A stretch of 64,000 nucleotides of DNA from Haloferax sulfurifontis ATCC BAA-897 (GTDB lineage Archaea > Halobacteriota > Halobacteria > Halobacteriales > Haloferacaceae), in NCBI RefSeq assembly GCF_000337835.1, contig NZ_AOLM01000020.1, positions 1-64,000 on the forward strand, in the 5' to 3' direction. Under the pieces are notes generated by a model. That model worked only from the letters and a program-made list of their open reading frames with translations. It was not told the DNA's origin and did no database searches. The position numbers and the translations under genes are program-made. Positions 50,838 to 60,107 of this stretch are shown piece by piece. How positions within the stretch are numbered: position 1 is the stretch's first letter; every line of letters begins with the position of its first letter.

Positions 50838-52385
50838 ATGGTTGATGCTGACTCACGCAAGGGCAAGCGTACTGGCGTCTCTCGACGCAGTTTTGTGAAG
50901 GCGGCCGGCGCATCGGGCGTCGCCGTCGGACTGGCCGGATGCATTAGCACCGGCGGCGGCGACGGTAACGGCGGCAACGGCGGCACGGACGCCGACACCG
51001 ACACGCCGATTAACACCGAAGAGACCACCGACGAAATCACGCTTCAGTGGGCCGCCGACACCCGCGTCGCGGAGGCGGAGGCGGAAGTCGTGCAGGCGCT
51101 CCGGGACGCGGGCCTCCCGGAGAACATCGATATCGACATCCTCGCCGGTTCGCAGGTAACCGACAACAGGCAGGCGCAGTATCAGCAGTGGCTCTCCGGC
51201 GGTCGCTCGGAGCCGACACTGCTCATGATGGACAGCGGGTGGACGATTCCCTTCATCGCCCGCAACCAACTGCAGAACCTCTCGCAGTCGCTCCCCTCGG
51301 AGCTGACGTCGACCATCCAAGAGGAGTACTTCGAGGCCAGCGTCTCGACGGCGACGGGGCCGAACGGCGACCTCTACGGTCAGCCGCTGTTCCCCGACTT
51401 CCCGACGGTCCAGTACCGAAAGGACCTGCTCCGAAACGCGGGCTACACCGACGAGGACTTCTCGACGTGGGCGACCGAGTCGATGTCGTGGGAGGACTTC
51501 TCGCGCGTCACGAAGGAGGCGCTCGACGCCAACCCCGACATCGAGAACGGCTTTACGTTCCAGGCGAACGTCTACGAGGGCCTGTCGTGCTGTGACTTCA
51601 ACGAGTTCATGACCTCGTACGGCGGCGCGTACTTCGGCGGCCGCGAGAACCTGTTCGGCCCCATCGGCGACCGCCCCATCACCGTCGAAGAGGAGCCGGT
51701 CATCAACGCGATTCGGATGGTTCGGACGCTCATCCACGGCGAGGACGACGAGTACGCCCTCGACGGCATCACGGGCGGCATCTCGCCCGAGGCGGTCCTC
51801 CAGTGGACCGAAGACCCGTCCCGACAGCCCTTCACGACGGGCAACGCGGTCATGCACCGGAACTGGCCGTACTCCATCGTCATCAACGGCGCGGAGCCGT
51901 CGGAGGAAAACGACCAGACCGGCTTCGGCGAGGACCTCGGCGTCATGCCGATTCCGTACGGCGTCACCGCCGACGAGGCCCAGTACGAGGGCACCGGCGG
52001 CCCCGTCGCCGCCCTCGGCGGCTGGCACATGACGATGAACCCGAACTCCTCGGACGAACAGAAGCAGGCCGCGGTGCAGGTGCTTCGGACGATGCAGACC
52101 GAGCAGTTCCAGCTCGACATGTTCCGCATCATCGGCTGGATTCCGCCGCGCCCGTCGCTGCTGGAATCCGACCAGGCCGCCGAGGTGCCCATCATCGGCC
52201 GCTACCTCGACGCCCTGAAGGTCGCCGGCGAGAACGCGATTCCGCGCCCGGTCACCGTCGTCTGGCCCCAGCAGTCCGGCCGCATCTCACAGGAGGTCAA
52301 CGCCGCGTTCGCCCAGGAGAAATCCCCCGAACAGGCGATGTCCGACCTCGCATCACAGCTCGAACAGATCGAGCAGAACGCGTAG
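50838..52385 (+). CDS. ABC transporter substrate-binding lipoprotein (sugar type), Tat-exported
   Basis: A 515-residue protein. The N-terminus carries a twin-arginine signal (SRRSFVKAAGASG, Arg16-Arg17) and a lipobox LAGC with Cys35. It is therefore exported folded and lipid-anchored, the usual route in haloarchaea. A glycine-rich linker and a solute-binding fold of the MalE/UgpB type follow. Two adjacent Cys (SCCDF, near residue 255) might form a disulfide or metal site. It captures a sugar or glycerol-phosphate-like ligand; the specificity is open. First gene of a four-gene importer operon. Confidence 0.88.
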   Translation: MVDADSRKGKRTGVSRRSFVKAAGASGVAVGLAGCISTGGGDGNGGNGGTDADTDTPINTEETTDEITLQWAADTRVAEAEAEVVQALRDAGLPENIDIDILAGSQVTDNRQAQYQQWLSGGRSEPTLLMMDSGWTIPFIARNQLQNLSQSLPSELTSTIQEEYFEASVSTATGPNGDLYGQPLFPDFPTVQYRKDLLRNAGYTDEDFSTWATESMSWEDFSRVTKEALDANPDIENGFTFQANVYEGLSCCDFNEFMTSYGGAYFGGRENLFGPIGDRPITVEEEPVINAIRMVRTLIHGEDDEYALDGITGGISPEAVLQWTEDPSRQPFTTGNAVMHRNWPYSIVINGAEPSEENDQTGFGEDLGVMPIPYGVTADEAQYEGTGGPVAALGGWHMTMNPNSSDEQKQAAVQVLRTMQTEQFQLDMFRIIGWIPPRPSLLESDQAAEVPIIGRYLDALKVAGENAIPRPVTVVWPQQSGRISQEVNAAFAQEKSPEQAMSDLASQLEQIEQNA

Positions 52386-52433
52386 AGCAACGTCTTTACC
52401 GAGACGTAACTAACATACACGTTATCATTTGAC

Positions 52434-53459
52434 ATGGCTACCGAACAACAATCAGGGGAGACATTTTCCGACACCCGGAGGAGCGGTCCGTACGCCTCGG
52501 CCGTCAACTGGATGGAGTCGCTTTCCGAGACGCAGTTCGCGTACCTGCTTTTGACGCCCGCGCTCGTCCTCTTGGGGGTAATCGCCGTCTACCCGCTGGT
52601 CTCGACGTTCAGCATGTCGCTGTTCGCCGACCAGCTGACTGGGAGCGCGCGGCTCGGCGAGTTCGTCGGACTGCAGAACTACGTGGACCTGTTCACCGGC
52701 GCGCGCAACTACGCGCTCCCGTCGCAGTTCCTCCCGACGTTCTCCTCGGAGTTCCCCTTCGTCACGAACATCTACGCCAGCGCGCTCGCGGTGACGCTCA
52801 TCTTCACCGTCTTCAGCGTGCTGTTCGAAACGCTCATCGGCTTCGGTCAGGCGCTCATCTTAGACCAGGACTTCCGCGGGCGGCGGTGGGTCCGCGTCGC
52901 CATCATCATCCCGTGGGCCGTTCCCATCGTCATTCAGGGGATGATATGGTACCTGATGTTCCAACCGAACATCGGCTTCCTCGTCGGGACGAGCCAGAAT
53001 CCGGCGCTGTTGAACCAACTCGGTCTCATCGGCACGACGCCGCTTCGGAACACCGCCGACGCGCTGTTCCTCATCATCGTGGCCGACGTGTGGAAGACCT
53101 CGGCGTTCATGGCGCTTCTCATCCTCGCGGGGATGCAGAGCATCGACCGGTCTTTGTACGACGTGGCGAAGGTCGCCGGCGCGTCGCGCTGGCAACAGTT
53201 CAAGCTCATCACCTTCCCGCTCATCCTGCCGACGGTGCTCGTGGCGATGCTGTTCCGCACCATCGACGCGATGCGCGTCTACGGCATCATCCAGACGATG
53301 GCCGGCTGTCAGACGGTTCCGTCGCTGTCGTGTCTCGTCGTCACGACGTTCAACACGCCACTGTACGGGACGTCTGCGACCGTGGCGTTCGTCACCGCCG
53401 GTATCATCGCCGTCGTGGTCTCGGTGTACATCGTGAACTTCGCCAGTGAGGGTCTCTGA
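52434..53459 (+). CDS. ABC transporter permease, MalF/UgpA type
   Basis: A 341-residue protein with six to seven membrane helices after a polar N-terminus. The EAA loop reads YDVAKVAGASRWQQFKLITFP (around residues 235-255), which docks onto the ATPase. Together with the next permease it forms the channel. The gap to the substrate-binding gene is 48 nt, and the next gene starts 1 nt after the stop. Confidence 0.9.
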   Translation: MATEQQSGETFSDTRRSGPYASAVNWMESLSETQFAYLLLTPALVLLGVIAVYPLVSTFSMSLFADQLTGSARLGEFVGLQNYVDLFTGARNYALPSQFLPTFSSEFPFVTNIYASALAVTLIFTVFSVLFETLIGFGQALILDQDFRGRRWVRVAIIIPWAVPIVIQGMIWYLMFQPNIGFLVGTSQNPALLNQLGLIGTTPLRNTADALFLIIVADVWKTSAFMALLILAGMQSIDRSLYDVAKVAGASRWQQFKLITFPLILPTVLVAMLFRTIDAMRVYGIIQTMAGCQTVPSLSCLVVTTFNTPLYGTSATVAFVTAGIIAVVVSVYIVNFASEGL

Positions 53460-53460
53460 G

Positions 53461-54417
53461 ATGTCCAACGAAACTCCGGGAGCCGGCCTCGGCTCCGACG
53501 ACGAGATGGAACGCGGGCCGCTCGGCCGCTGGGTCGACTCGGCCATCAAGAACCCGGACAGAGTCTACCGCGCGATGTTCTACGTGGCGATGCTGTTCTT
53601 CCTCGTCACGACGCTGTTCCCGTTCTACTGGCTTCTCGTGCTCGCGCTCACGCCGAACAACCTCATCGCCAACATGGGGCTCGTGCCGAAGGGGTTCAAC
53701 CCCGAGGTGTTCGTCGCGATGTTCGAGCGGGTGCCGTTCCACCTGTACATGTTCAACAGCTTCGTGCTGGGCATCACGACCACCGTGCTCGTGTTGCTCA
53801 TCGCCAGCCTCGCGGGGTACGTCTTCGGCCGGCTCCGCTTCCCCGGCAAGGGCGTGCTGATGCTCGGCATCCTCGCCATCAGCTACTTCCCGCCGGCGGC
53901 GTTCCTCATCCCGCTTTTCGAGCTGTTCACCGGGAACACGGCGATTAGCATCGGGATGGTGACGATATCGACGCCGGACCTGTTCAACACGCCGGCACCG
54001 ATGGTGTTCCCGTTCAGCGCGCTGTTCCTCCCGCTGTCGATATTCATCCTCACGACCTTCTACGGGCAGATTCCCGACGGGTTGGAGGACGCGGCGCGGG
54101 TGGAGGGGACGACCCGACTGGGCGCGCTGTTCCGCGTCATCGTGCCGCTTTCGGCACCCGGCGTGGCGACCGCGGGCGTCCTCACGTTCATCAGCGTCTA
54201 CAACGAGTTCTTCTTCTCGTTCCTGATGAACAACGGCGAGGCCGACTCGTGGGCGCCCATCGTCGCGGGTATCCTGAAGTATCAGGGGCAGTTCGACACC
54301 CCGTACAACCTGATGGCCGCCGCCTCCATCGTGGGAGTCTTACCCGTGGCCATCCTTGTCATCATCGCACAGGAACGCATCGTGAGTGGACTGACCGCAG
54401 GAGCGCTGAAGGAGTAA
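53461..54417 (+). CDS. ABC transporter permease, MalG/UgpE type
   Basis: A 318-residue protein with six membrane helices. The EAA loop LEDAARVEGTTRLGALFRVIVP (around residues 207-228) is typical of MalG/UgpE partners. The ATG at 53461 follows the first permease's stop by one base. An in-frame codon five residues earlier overlaps that gene and is less likely. It forms the translocation pore with the preceding permease. Confidence 0.9.
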   Translation: MSNETPGAGLGSDDEMERGPLGRWVDSAIKNPDRVYRAMFYVAMLFFLVTTLFPFYWLLVLALTPNNLIANMGLVPKGFNPEVFVAMFERVPFHLYMFNSFVLGITTTVLVLLIASLAGYVFGRLRFPGKGVLMLGILAISYFPPAAFLIPLFELFTGNTAISIGMVTISTPDLFNTPAPMVFPFSALFLPLSIFILTTFYGQIPDGLEDAARVEGTTRLGALFRVIVPLSAPGVATAGVLTFISVYNEFFFSFLMNNGEADSWAPIVAGILKYQGQFDTPYNLMAAASIVGVLPVAILVIIAQERIVSGLTAGALKE

Positions 54418-54419
54418 TC

Positions 54420-55607
54420 ATGGGAGACGTAACACTCGAACACGTAAGCAAGCACTACGACGACGTAACGGCGGTCGACGACATGAACCTCGACATCGAC
54501 GACGGAGAATTCATCTGTCTCGTCGGTCCGTCGGGGTGCGGAAAGTCGACGACCATGGAGATGATCGCGGGGCTCACCATCCCCTCGGAGGGGAAGGTGT
54601 TCATCGGCGACCGCGAGGTGACGAACCTCCCGCCGAAGGACCGCGGGGTGGCGATGGTGTTCCAGAACATCGCGCTGTTCCCCCACATGGACGTCTACGA
54701 CAACATCTCCTTCGGGCTCCGCCTCCGCAACTACGACAAGGAGGAGATCGAGCGCCGCGTCGAGCGCGCCGCCGAAATCGTCCAGCTACAGGGGATGCTC
54801 GAACGCATGCCCGACGAGATGTCCGGCGGACAGCGACAACGCGTCGCCATCGCCCGCGCCATCGTCCGCAACCCCGGCGTCTTCCTGATGGACGAGCCGC
54901 TTGCGAACCTCGACGCGAAGCTCCGGGTCCACATGCGGACCGAACTCCAGCGCCTCCACAAGGAACTGGACACGACCATCATCTACGTCACCCACGACCA
55001 GGCGGAGGCGATGACGATGTCCGACCGCATCGCGGTCATCGACTCCGGCCAACTCCAGCAGATCGACCCGCCGCTTGTCTGTTACAACGAGCCGTCGAAC
55101 CTGTTCGTCGCGGGCTTCATCGGCTCGCCCTCGATGAACTTCCTCGACGGCGAAGTCACCGACGACGGCTTCGTCTCGACCAACATCGACGTGGAGTTCG
55201 ACCCCGCTGACCTCGGCGTCGAGCCGGGGGCGGACGTCACGATGGGCATCCGCCCCGAAGACGTGTACCTCGTCGGCGACGAGGCGCTCGTGTCGAACCC
55301 CAGCCGCCGCATCGATGCCGTCACGGACGTGCTCGAACCGATGGGCGACGAGATATTCGTCTACCTGAAGCTCTCGGAGACGACCGAGACGGACCTCGAA
55401 GACACGAGCGGCGTCGCCAACGACCAACTGCTGATGAGCGTCGCCCCCGACAGCGACATCGAGGAAGACGAGGACGTAACGGTCGTGCTCGACCGCTCGC
55501 GCGTCCACCTCTTCGACACGGAGACGGGCGAGGCCATCAGCCACGGCATCGAGACGCCCGTCCAGACGAGCGGCGCGCCCGGCACGGAAGCCGAAAGCGA
55601 CGACTGA
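54420..55607 (+). CDS. ABC transporter ATPase, MalK/UgpC type
   Basis: A 395-residue ATPase. Walker A is GPSGCGKST (around residue 38), the signature MSGGQRQRV (around 135), and Walker B VFLMDEPLANLD (around 157). The C-terminal OB-like regulatory domain contains MGIRPEDVYLV. It powers the importer and starts 2 nt after the second permease. The long acidic C-terminal end (after about 375) is a halophile feature. Confidence 0.93.
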   Translation: MGDVTLEHVSKHYDDVTAVDDMNLDIDDGEFICLVGPSGCGKSTTMEMIAGLTIPSEGKVFIGDREVTNLPPKDRGVAMVFQNIALFPHMDVYDNISFGLRLRNYDKEEIERRVERAAEIVQLQGMLERMPDEMSGGQRQRVAIARAIVRNPGVFLMDEPLANLDAKLRVHMRTELQRLHKELDTTIIYVTHDQAEAMTMSDRIAVIDSGQLQQIDPPLVCYNEPSNLFVAGFIGSPSMNFLDGEVTDDGFVSTNIDVEFDPADLGVEPGADVTMGIRPEDVYLVGDEALVSNPSRRIDAVTDVLEPMGDEIFVYLKLSETTETDLEDTSGVANDQLLMSVAPDSDIEEDEDVTVVLDRSRVHLFDTETGEAISHGIETPVQTSGAPGTEAESDD

Positions 55608-55713
55608 CGCGGCCGTACCGCGGCCCGCGTCGGCTCGTCCTCCCTCGCAAACTCGCGGCTCGCACCGCCCGCACACCGCTTTCCGAACCAACCCACAGCA
55701 CACACTCACACCA

Positions 55714-55917
55714 ATGGTCAACGAACTCGGCCTGTTCTACCTCGGCGGGATGACCGTCCTGTTTTTCTTCTGGGCCTACGGCATCGTCTCGTTCCTGCTC
55801 GACCTGAAGAACAAGTTCATCCCGAAGGGCAAGCAGTACCTCCGCGGACGGCGTCGGCTCAAGGAAGAAAAGCGACGCGAAGAAGAGCGCAAGGAGCGAG
55901 AAGAACAGCTCTACTGA
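55714..55917 (+). CDS. 67-residue single-span membrane protein with a charged tail
   Basis: A short protein (MVNELGLFYLGGMTVLFFFW) with one membrane helix at about 6-30 and then a very charged helix rich in Lys, Arg and Glu (residues 38-65). It follows the ABC transporter ATPase gene by 106 nt on the same strand. It may be part of the transporter unit or an assembly factor. Function unknown. Confidence 0.65.
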   Translation: MVNELGLFYLGGMTVLFFFWAYGIVSFLLDLKNKFIPKGKQYLRGRRRLKEEKRREEERKEREEQLY

Positions 55918-56040
55918 ACGCCAACTCGACCCGTGTTCCTCGCCGCTCCCCGACGCTATTGCGCGCCACCCGCCACAGTGAGAACGCTTGCTAACCGGAG
56001 TCTCGCGGTCGATTCTGCCGAATCCACCCAAAGAACGTGA

Positions 56041-56050
56041 AACTTAACAT
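56041..56050 (+). promoter_or_regulatory. TATA box of the second Gfo/Idh oxidoreductase
   Basis: The sequence aacttaacat is centred about 28 nt before the ATG at 56074, so the mRNA is leaderless and separate from the upstream transporter operon. Confidence 0.55.
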
Positions 56051-56073
56051 CACCTGTAGTTAATCATCGAATC

Positions 56074-57168
56074 ATGAGTACGGAATCATCGGTCCGAGTC
56101 GGCATCGTCGGCCTCGGAAACATCGGGCACCACCACGCAGACCGCCTCGTCGACCTCGGCGCGACCCTCGTCGGCGGCCTCGACATTCAGGCGGACGCCC
56201 GTCGTCGCTTCGCGGAGAAGTACGACGTGAACACCTACGAGGAGAAGACGGCGCTGTTCGAGAAGGTCGACGCGGTCGTCATCACCACGCCGAACCGCTT
56301 CCACGAGGAGTACGCCGTCGCCGCGCTCGACGCCGGCCTCGACGTCCTGCTCGAAAAGCCGCTGGCGCACTCGCTCGAATCGGCCGAGCGAATCGCCGAG
56401 GCGGCCGAATCGGCCGACGGCTTCTGCATGGTCGGCTTCAACAACCGCTTTGCCAACCCCGTCGAGGTCGTCCGCCACCACTACGAGGAGGGCCGCTTCG
56501 GCGACGTCACCCACGTCGAGGCCAACTACGTCCGCCGCCGCGGCATCCCCGGCCGCGGGTCGTGGTTCACCTCTAAGGAAATCGCGGGCGGCGGCTCGCT
56601 CATCGACATCGGCGTCCACGCCATCGACCTCGCGCTCTACTTCCTCGACTTCCCCGAGGTCGTCGAGGTCTCCGGCGTCACCCGCTCGGAGTTCGGCGAC
56701 CGCGACGACTACACGTTCGTCGAGATGTGGGGCGAGGACGTGGGCCCGGAGGCCTTCGACGTGGACGACTCCGCGAGCGCCTTCATCCGCACCGACGAGG
56801 GCACGACCATCTCCCTCGAAGTCGCGTGGGCGACGAACCGCCCGACCAACGACGAGTTCTTCCTCCGCGGCACGGAGGGCGGCGTGCGCTTCGACCGCGC
56901 GAGCCACGACCTCCAGTTCTACGAGGACGGCGTCGGCGGCGGCAACCACCTCTCGACGACGGACGTGGAGACCCAGGACAACGACACCCACAAGACCGAA
57001 CAGGAGGCGTTCCTCGCGGCCGTCGCCGAGGGCGAACACCCCGGCCGCAACACGGTCGAACAGGGCCTCGCCGTCCAGCGCGTCATCGACGCCATCTACC
57101 GCTCGTCGGAGACGGGCGAGGCGATTCGCCTCGATACGGCCGAGACAGAGACGCCGCCGGCGAACTGA
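56074..57168 (+). CDS. Gfo/Idh/MocA family oxidoreductase
   Basis: A 364-residue NAD(P)-dependent dehydrogenase. The nucleotide-binding motif is VGIVGLGNIGHHHADRL (around residue 8), then EKPLAHSLESA (around 91), and a C-terminal GGGSLIDIGVHAIDLALYFL. It is a distant paralogue of the one at 39000 and lies just after the ABC importer, so it probably oxidises the imported sugar or cyclitol. Confidence 0.9.
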   Translation: MSTESSVRVGIVGLGNIGHHHADRLVDLGATLVGGLDIQADARRRFAEKYDVNTYEEKTALFEKVDAVVITTPNRFHEEYAVAALDAGLDVLLEKPLAHSLESAERIAEAAESADGFCMVGFNNRFANPVEVVRHHYEEGRFGDVTHVEANYVRRRGIPGRGSWFTSKEIAGGGSLIDIGVHAIDLALYFLDFPEVVEVSGVTRSEFGDRDDYTFVEMWGEDVGPEAFDVDDSASAFIRTDEGTTISLEVAWATNRPTNDEFFLRGTEGGVRFDRASHDLQFYEDGVGGGNHLSTTDVETQDNDTHKTEQEAFLAAVAEGEHPGRNTVEQGLAVQRVIDAIYRSSETGEAIRLDTAETETPPAN

Positions 57169-57207
57169 CCACCGCGAACGCACACCCCAAGCCCCACGTC
57201 TCACACC

Positions 57208-58008
57208 ATGTCCGTCATCGACTCACTCAAGCGCCCGGAACACACCGGCGAGAACCGCTGTCTGCCGTGTACCGCCGTCAACGTCGCCATCGTCGTCGTC
57301 GTCGGTCTCGCGGTCAGCGTGCTCTCGCCGGTCGCCGGTCTCGCCGTCCTCGTCGGCGGCGCGCTCTCGGTGTACCTCCGGGGCTACGTCGTCCCCGGCA
57401 CGCCCTCGTTCGCGCCGCGGTTGGTCGCGGCCGTCGGCCTCGCTGGCGTCTTCGACCACGGCGGCGAGGGGTCGGCTCCCGACCGGCGCTCGGAATCGCT
57501 CGACGCCGACGTCGACCCCGACGCGATGCTGTCGACGCTCCTGAACGCCGGGGTGCTCGTCGAGGAAGAAGACGGGCTGTTCCTCGCCGACGACGCCCGC
57601 GAGGAGTGGGAGTCGACGATGGCGACGCTCCGGAAGACCACGGACGAGGAACTCGCCGAGGCCGTCGCCAACGCGGTCCCGTTCGAGGCGGCGGTCGACG
57701 CCGAGTTCGGCGGCATCTCGCTCGACGGCCCCTCGATGTCCGTGTGGATTTCGCGGCCGCAGGCCATCGCCGACGTGGCGACGCTCTACACGGTCGTCGA
57801 GCGCGGAGTCGACCCGACGGTCGCGCTCGCCGCCACGGAGCCGATGCGGATGTTCGTCGAGGTCTGTCCGGACTGCGGCGGCCCGGTCGAGGAGACGACG
57901 ACGCGAAACTGCTGTGGCGGCACCGCGGGGCTGTACGACTCGCCGGACCACGAGGTGCTCGGCTGTGCGGACTGCGGCGCGGTCGTCTACGAGTTCCCCG
58001 ACGAGTAG
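57208..58008 (+). CDS. Membrane protein with a C-terminal zinc ribbon
   Basis: A 266-residue protein. A CLPCT pair sits just before two membrane helices (residues about 27-60). A helical soluble domain (about 95-215) follows. The C-terminal ribbon has CPDCGG and CADCG pairs, with an extra NCCGG between them. The last motif gives a likely zinc site near residues 222-260. I do not recognise the family. It follows the oxidoreductase by 39 nt. Confidence 0.75.
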   Translation: MSVIDSLKRPEHTGENRCLPCTAVNVAIVVVVGLAVSVLSPVAGLAVLVGGALSVYLRGYVVPGTPSFAPRLVAAVGLAGVFDHGGEGSAPDRRSESLDADVDPDAMLSTLLNAGVLVEEEDGLFLADDAREEWESTMATLRKTTDEELAEAVANAVPFEAAVDAEFGGISLDGPSMSVWISRPQAIADVATLYTVVERGVDPTVALAATEPMRMFVEVCPDCGGPVEETTTRNCCGGTAGLYDSPDHEVLGCADCGAVVYEFPDE

Positions 58009-58083
58009 CCGTCGCTGGCGGGGCACGGCCGAGCGGAAAGGACGAGCGCCGAAAAGACGAGCGCGGAAACTGACGACGCGGCC

Positions 58084-59145
58084 TCAGACGATTTCGTCGC
58101 GGTTCGGAACCTCGTCGCGGCCGAGCAGAATCTCCTGTCCCTCCACGTCTTCGAGCGCGGCGACCAGCCCGCCGACCTCGACGACGCCTTCTTCGGTATC
58201 GATGTGGAGCGACGCGACCTCTTCGGTGTCTTCGAACGCCGTCTCGATGACGCGCCCTTCGACCACGATGGGGTCGCCCGTCTCGATGTCGCGGCCGGAG
58301 ACGGAGGCGTAGAAGTCGCCGTCTATCTCGCGGATGTCCTTGACGGCCCGGCGGATGGAGGCGTAGCGGCGGGGGAACGGCCGGCGCTTGCCGTTGGCGA
58401 CGATGGTCTCGGCGGTGCTCCAGAGGACGGTCCCGAAGAAGCCGCTGACGAGGAAGCCGAGCGCGGAGCGGTTGAAGATGACGCCGTAGCGGTCGCGGTC
58501 GTCGCGGAGGGCGTCCTGCGTCGCGTAGATGGAGTACTCGCCGTCGGCGACCGCGAGGACGGGCGAGGTGATGCCGCGGCGGGCGCGGGCGATGGTCGCC
58601 ACGTCGAGGTAGTTGAACTCGTCGGGGTCGGGCGCGCGGGAGGCGGGCGTGACGAGCAGGTCGATGCTGACGCCGCTGTCGATGGCCGCCGCGAGGTCGT
58701 CGCGGAAGCGACGGAGCAGGTCGGGCGTCAACGAGAGCACGAGTTCGTACTCGGCGGCCTCGATGATTTCCTCGATGTAGCGGAGGATGGTCGACCGCGA
58801 CTTGACGAGCGAGACGGCCTCGGTGTCGCGGGCGGGGGCGGTGTAGCGCGCCTCCAGTTCCTCGATGAGCTCCTCAAGCGAGGTCTTGACGTTCGCGAAG
58901 GCGTCGTCGGGGTCGACGGCGACGATTTTCATCGGGCGCGACTCGCGGAGCTCGACGAGGCCGCGGTCAGACAGGCTCCGGACCGTGTCGTACACCCGCG
59001 GCTGGGGGATGCTGGTTCGGTCGGCGATTTCGCTCGCCGTCAACTGTCCGTGTTCGAGGACGGCCAGATACGCGTCTATCTCGTACTCGCCGAGGTTGAA
59101 GCGCTCACCGACTCGCTCCATGGTGAGCCGCAGTTCGTCAGCCAT
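58084..59145 (-). CDS. trmB: TrmB family transcriptional regulator
   Basis: A 353-residue protein. The N-terminal winged helix ([21 protein letters not shown], around residues 34-54) is followed by a coiled coil near 75-100 and a C-terminal sugar-sensing domain with a PLD-like part ([13 protein letters not shown]). It matches TrmB regulators, which control glycolysis and gluconeogenesis in Halobacterium and, as I recall, in H. volcanii. The ATG at 59145 is exactly 27 nt from a TATA-like gatttagg (minus strand), a leaderless start. A match to the TrmB box lies just upstream (59179). Confidence 0.9.
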   Translation of the reverse strand: MADELRLTMERVGERFNLGEYEIDAYLAVLEHGQLTASEIADRTSIPQPRVYDTVRSLSDRGLVELRESRPMKIVAVDPDDAFANVKTSLEELIEELEARYTAPARDTEAVSLVKSRSTILRYIEEIIEAAEYELVLSLTPDLLRRFRDDLAAAIDSGVSIDLLVTPASRAPDPDEFNYLDVATIARARRGITSPVLAVADGEYSIYATQDALRDDRDRYGVIFNRSALGFLVSGFFGTVLWSTAETIVANGKRRPFPRRYASIRRAVKDIREIDGDFYASVSGRDIETGDPIVVEGRVIETAFEDTEEVASLHIDTEEGVVEVGGLVAALEDVEGQEILLGRDEVPNRDEIV

Positions 59146-59178
59146 AGTCGTGACGTGTACGGCATCACCTAAATCATT

Positions 59179-59194
59179 TACTGAAATCCGAGTA
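59179..59194. promoter_or_regulatory. TrmB-type operator upstream of trmB
   Basis: The sequence TACT-GAAATCC-GAGTA fits the published Halobacterium TrmB consensus TACT-N7/8-GAGTA exactly. It lies 34 to 49 nt upstream of the trmB start codon, on the upstream side of the TATA/BRE. In Halobacterium, TrmB bound upstream of the TATA box activates and bound downstream represses. Here it would suggest positive autoregulation or competition with TFB. This is a match to a remembered motif, not a scan. Confidence 0.65.
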
Positions 59195-59274
59195 GCACGA
59201 AATTCCGAAAACAAGTGGCACAACTGATAGCAGGGCGGCCGTCGAGCATCGCGGGACGGCGACCGAATCGCCCC

Positions 59275-60015
59275 TCACATGTACATCCGGTCTTCCGGGA
59301 GGTCGGCCTCGCTGTCGTGGAGTCGCTCTGCGAGTTCGGCGTAGTACTGCTGGACCTCGGCCGCAAAGGACTCCAGCGGGGAGGAGTCGACGCCGAGGTC
59401 GTACACGTCGTCGGCGGCGTCGACGAGGCGGATTGCCGCCTCCACGTCGGGGACCTGCGCGTGGACGGGCGTGACGTAGACGCCGACGCCGAGGGGCGAG
59501 CCGATGCCGCGCTCGACGAGCGCCGCGTTGGTGCCGTCGAAGAACCCCCGTCCCATCGGCGTGATGTCGCTGTCGGCGAGTCGCGCCTCGCGGTAGTCGT
59601 CGGTGGCGATGTAGAACACGCGGTGTTCGTCGGGGCCGTGGGCCATCGGAATCCCCGAGAGGACGGCGAGCTCCTCGACCTGATTTCGTTCGGTCCAGTC
59701 GAGGATGGCGTTTCCGAACTGCGTGCCGTGGACCGAGGGGACGAACAGCTCGCCGACGAGCACGGTCACGTCGAGGTCCTCGCGGGAGAACAGCCGCGTG
59801 TGGTGTCGGGGGCGACCGTCCTCGAAGGGCGTCACCGCCGGGAGCCCCTCAACGGTGAGGTGGCCGGTCTGTTCGAGGCCGAGGTGGTCGACGATGAAGT
59901 CGACGGCGGTGAGTCCGGCGAGTCCGAACGACGAGAAGCCGCAGAGGAGCGCTCGGCTCGGGGCGGTGTCGTGTGTAATCCGGAAGTCGGGACGGGTGGG
60001 CGTCGCGTTGGCCAT
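59275..60015 (-). CDS. PAC2-family protein
   Basis: A 246-residue protein of the archaeal PAC2 (proteasome assembly chaperone 2-like) family: ALLCGFSSFGLAGLTAVDFIVDHLGLEQTGHL at the N-terminus, with the key FGLAG and a later VLSGIPMAHGPDEHRVFY. Archaeal homologues are linked to proteasome assembly, but their role is not firmly shown. The start MANATPTRPDF was preferred over one eight codons upstream. Monocistronic, with a divergent MscS gene upstream. Confidence 0.82.
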   Translation of the reverse strand: MANATPTRPDFRITHDTAPSRALLCGFSSFGLAGLTAVDFIVDHLGLEQTGHLTVEGLPAVTPFEDGRPRHHTRLFSREDLDVTVLVGELFVPSVHGTQFGNAILDWTERNQVEELAVLSGIPMAHGPDEHRVFYIATDDYREARLADSDITPMGRGFFDGTNAALVERGIGSPLGVGVYVTPVHAQVPDVEAAIRLVDAADDVYDLGVDSSPLESFAAEVQQYYAELAERLHDSEADLPEDRMYM

Positions 60016-60107
60016 ACTAACACTGCGACGCCCCGACACTTAGCCGTTCACCGCGCGCGAATCCCGCAGTAACAACCCTTTTTTCGCCGCTCCCCGTTGC
60101 GGGTTCC

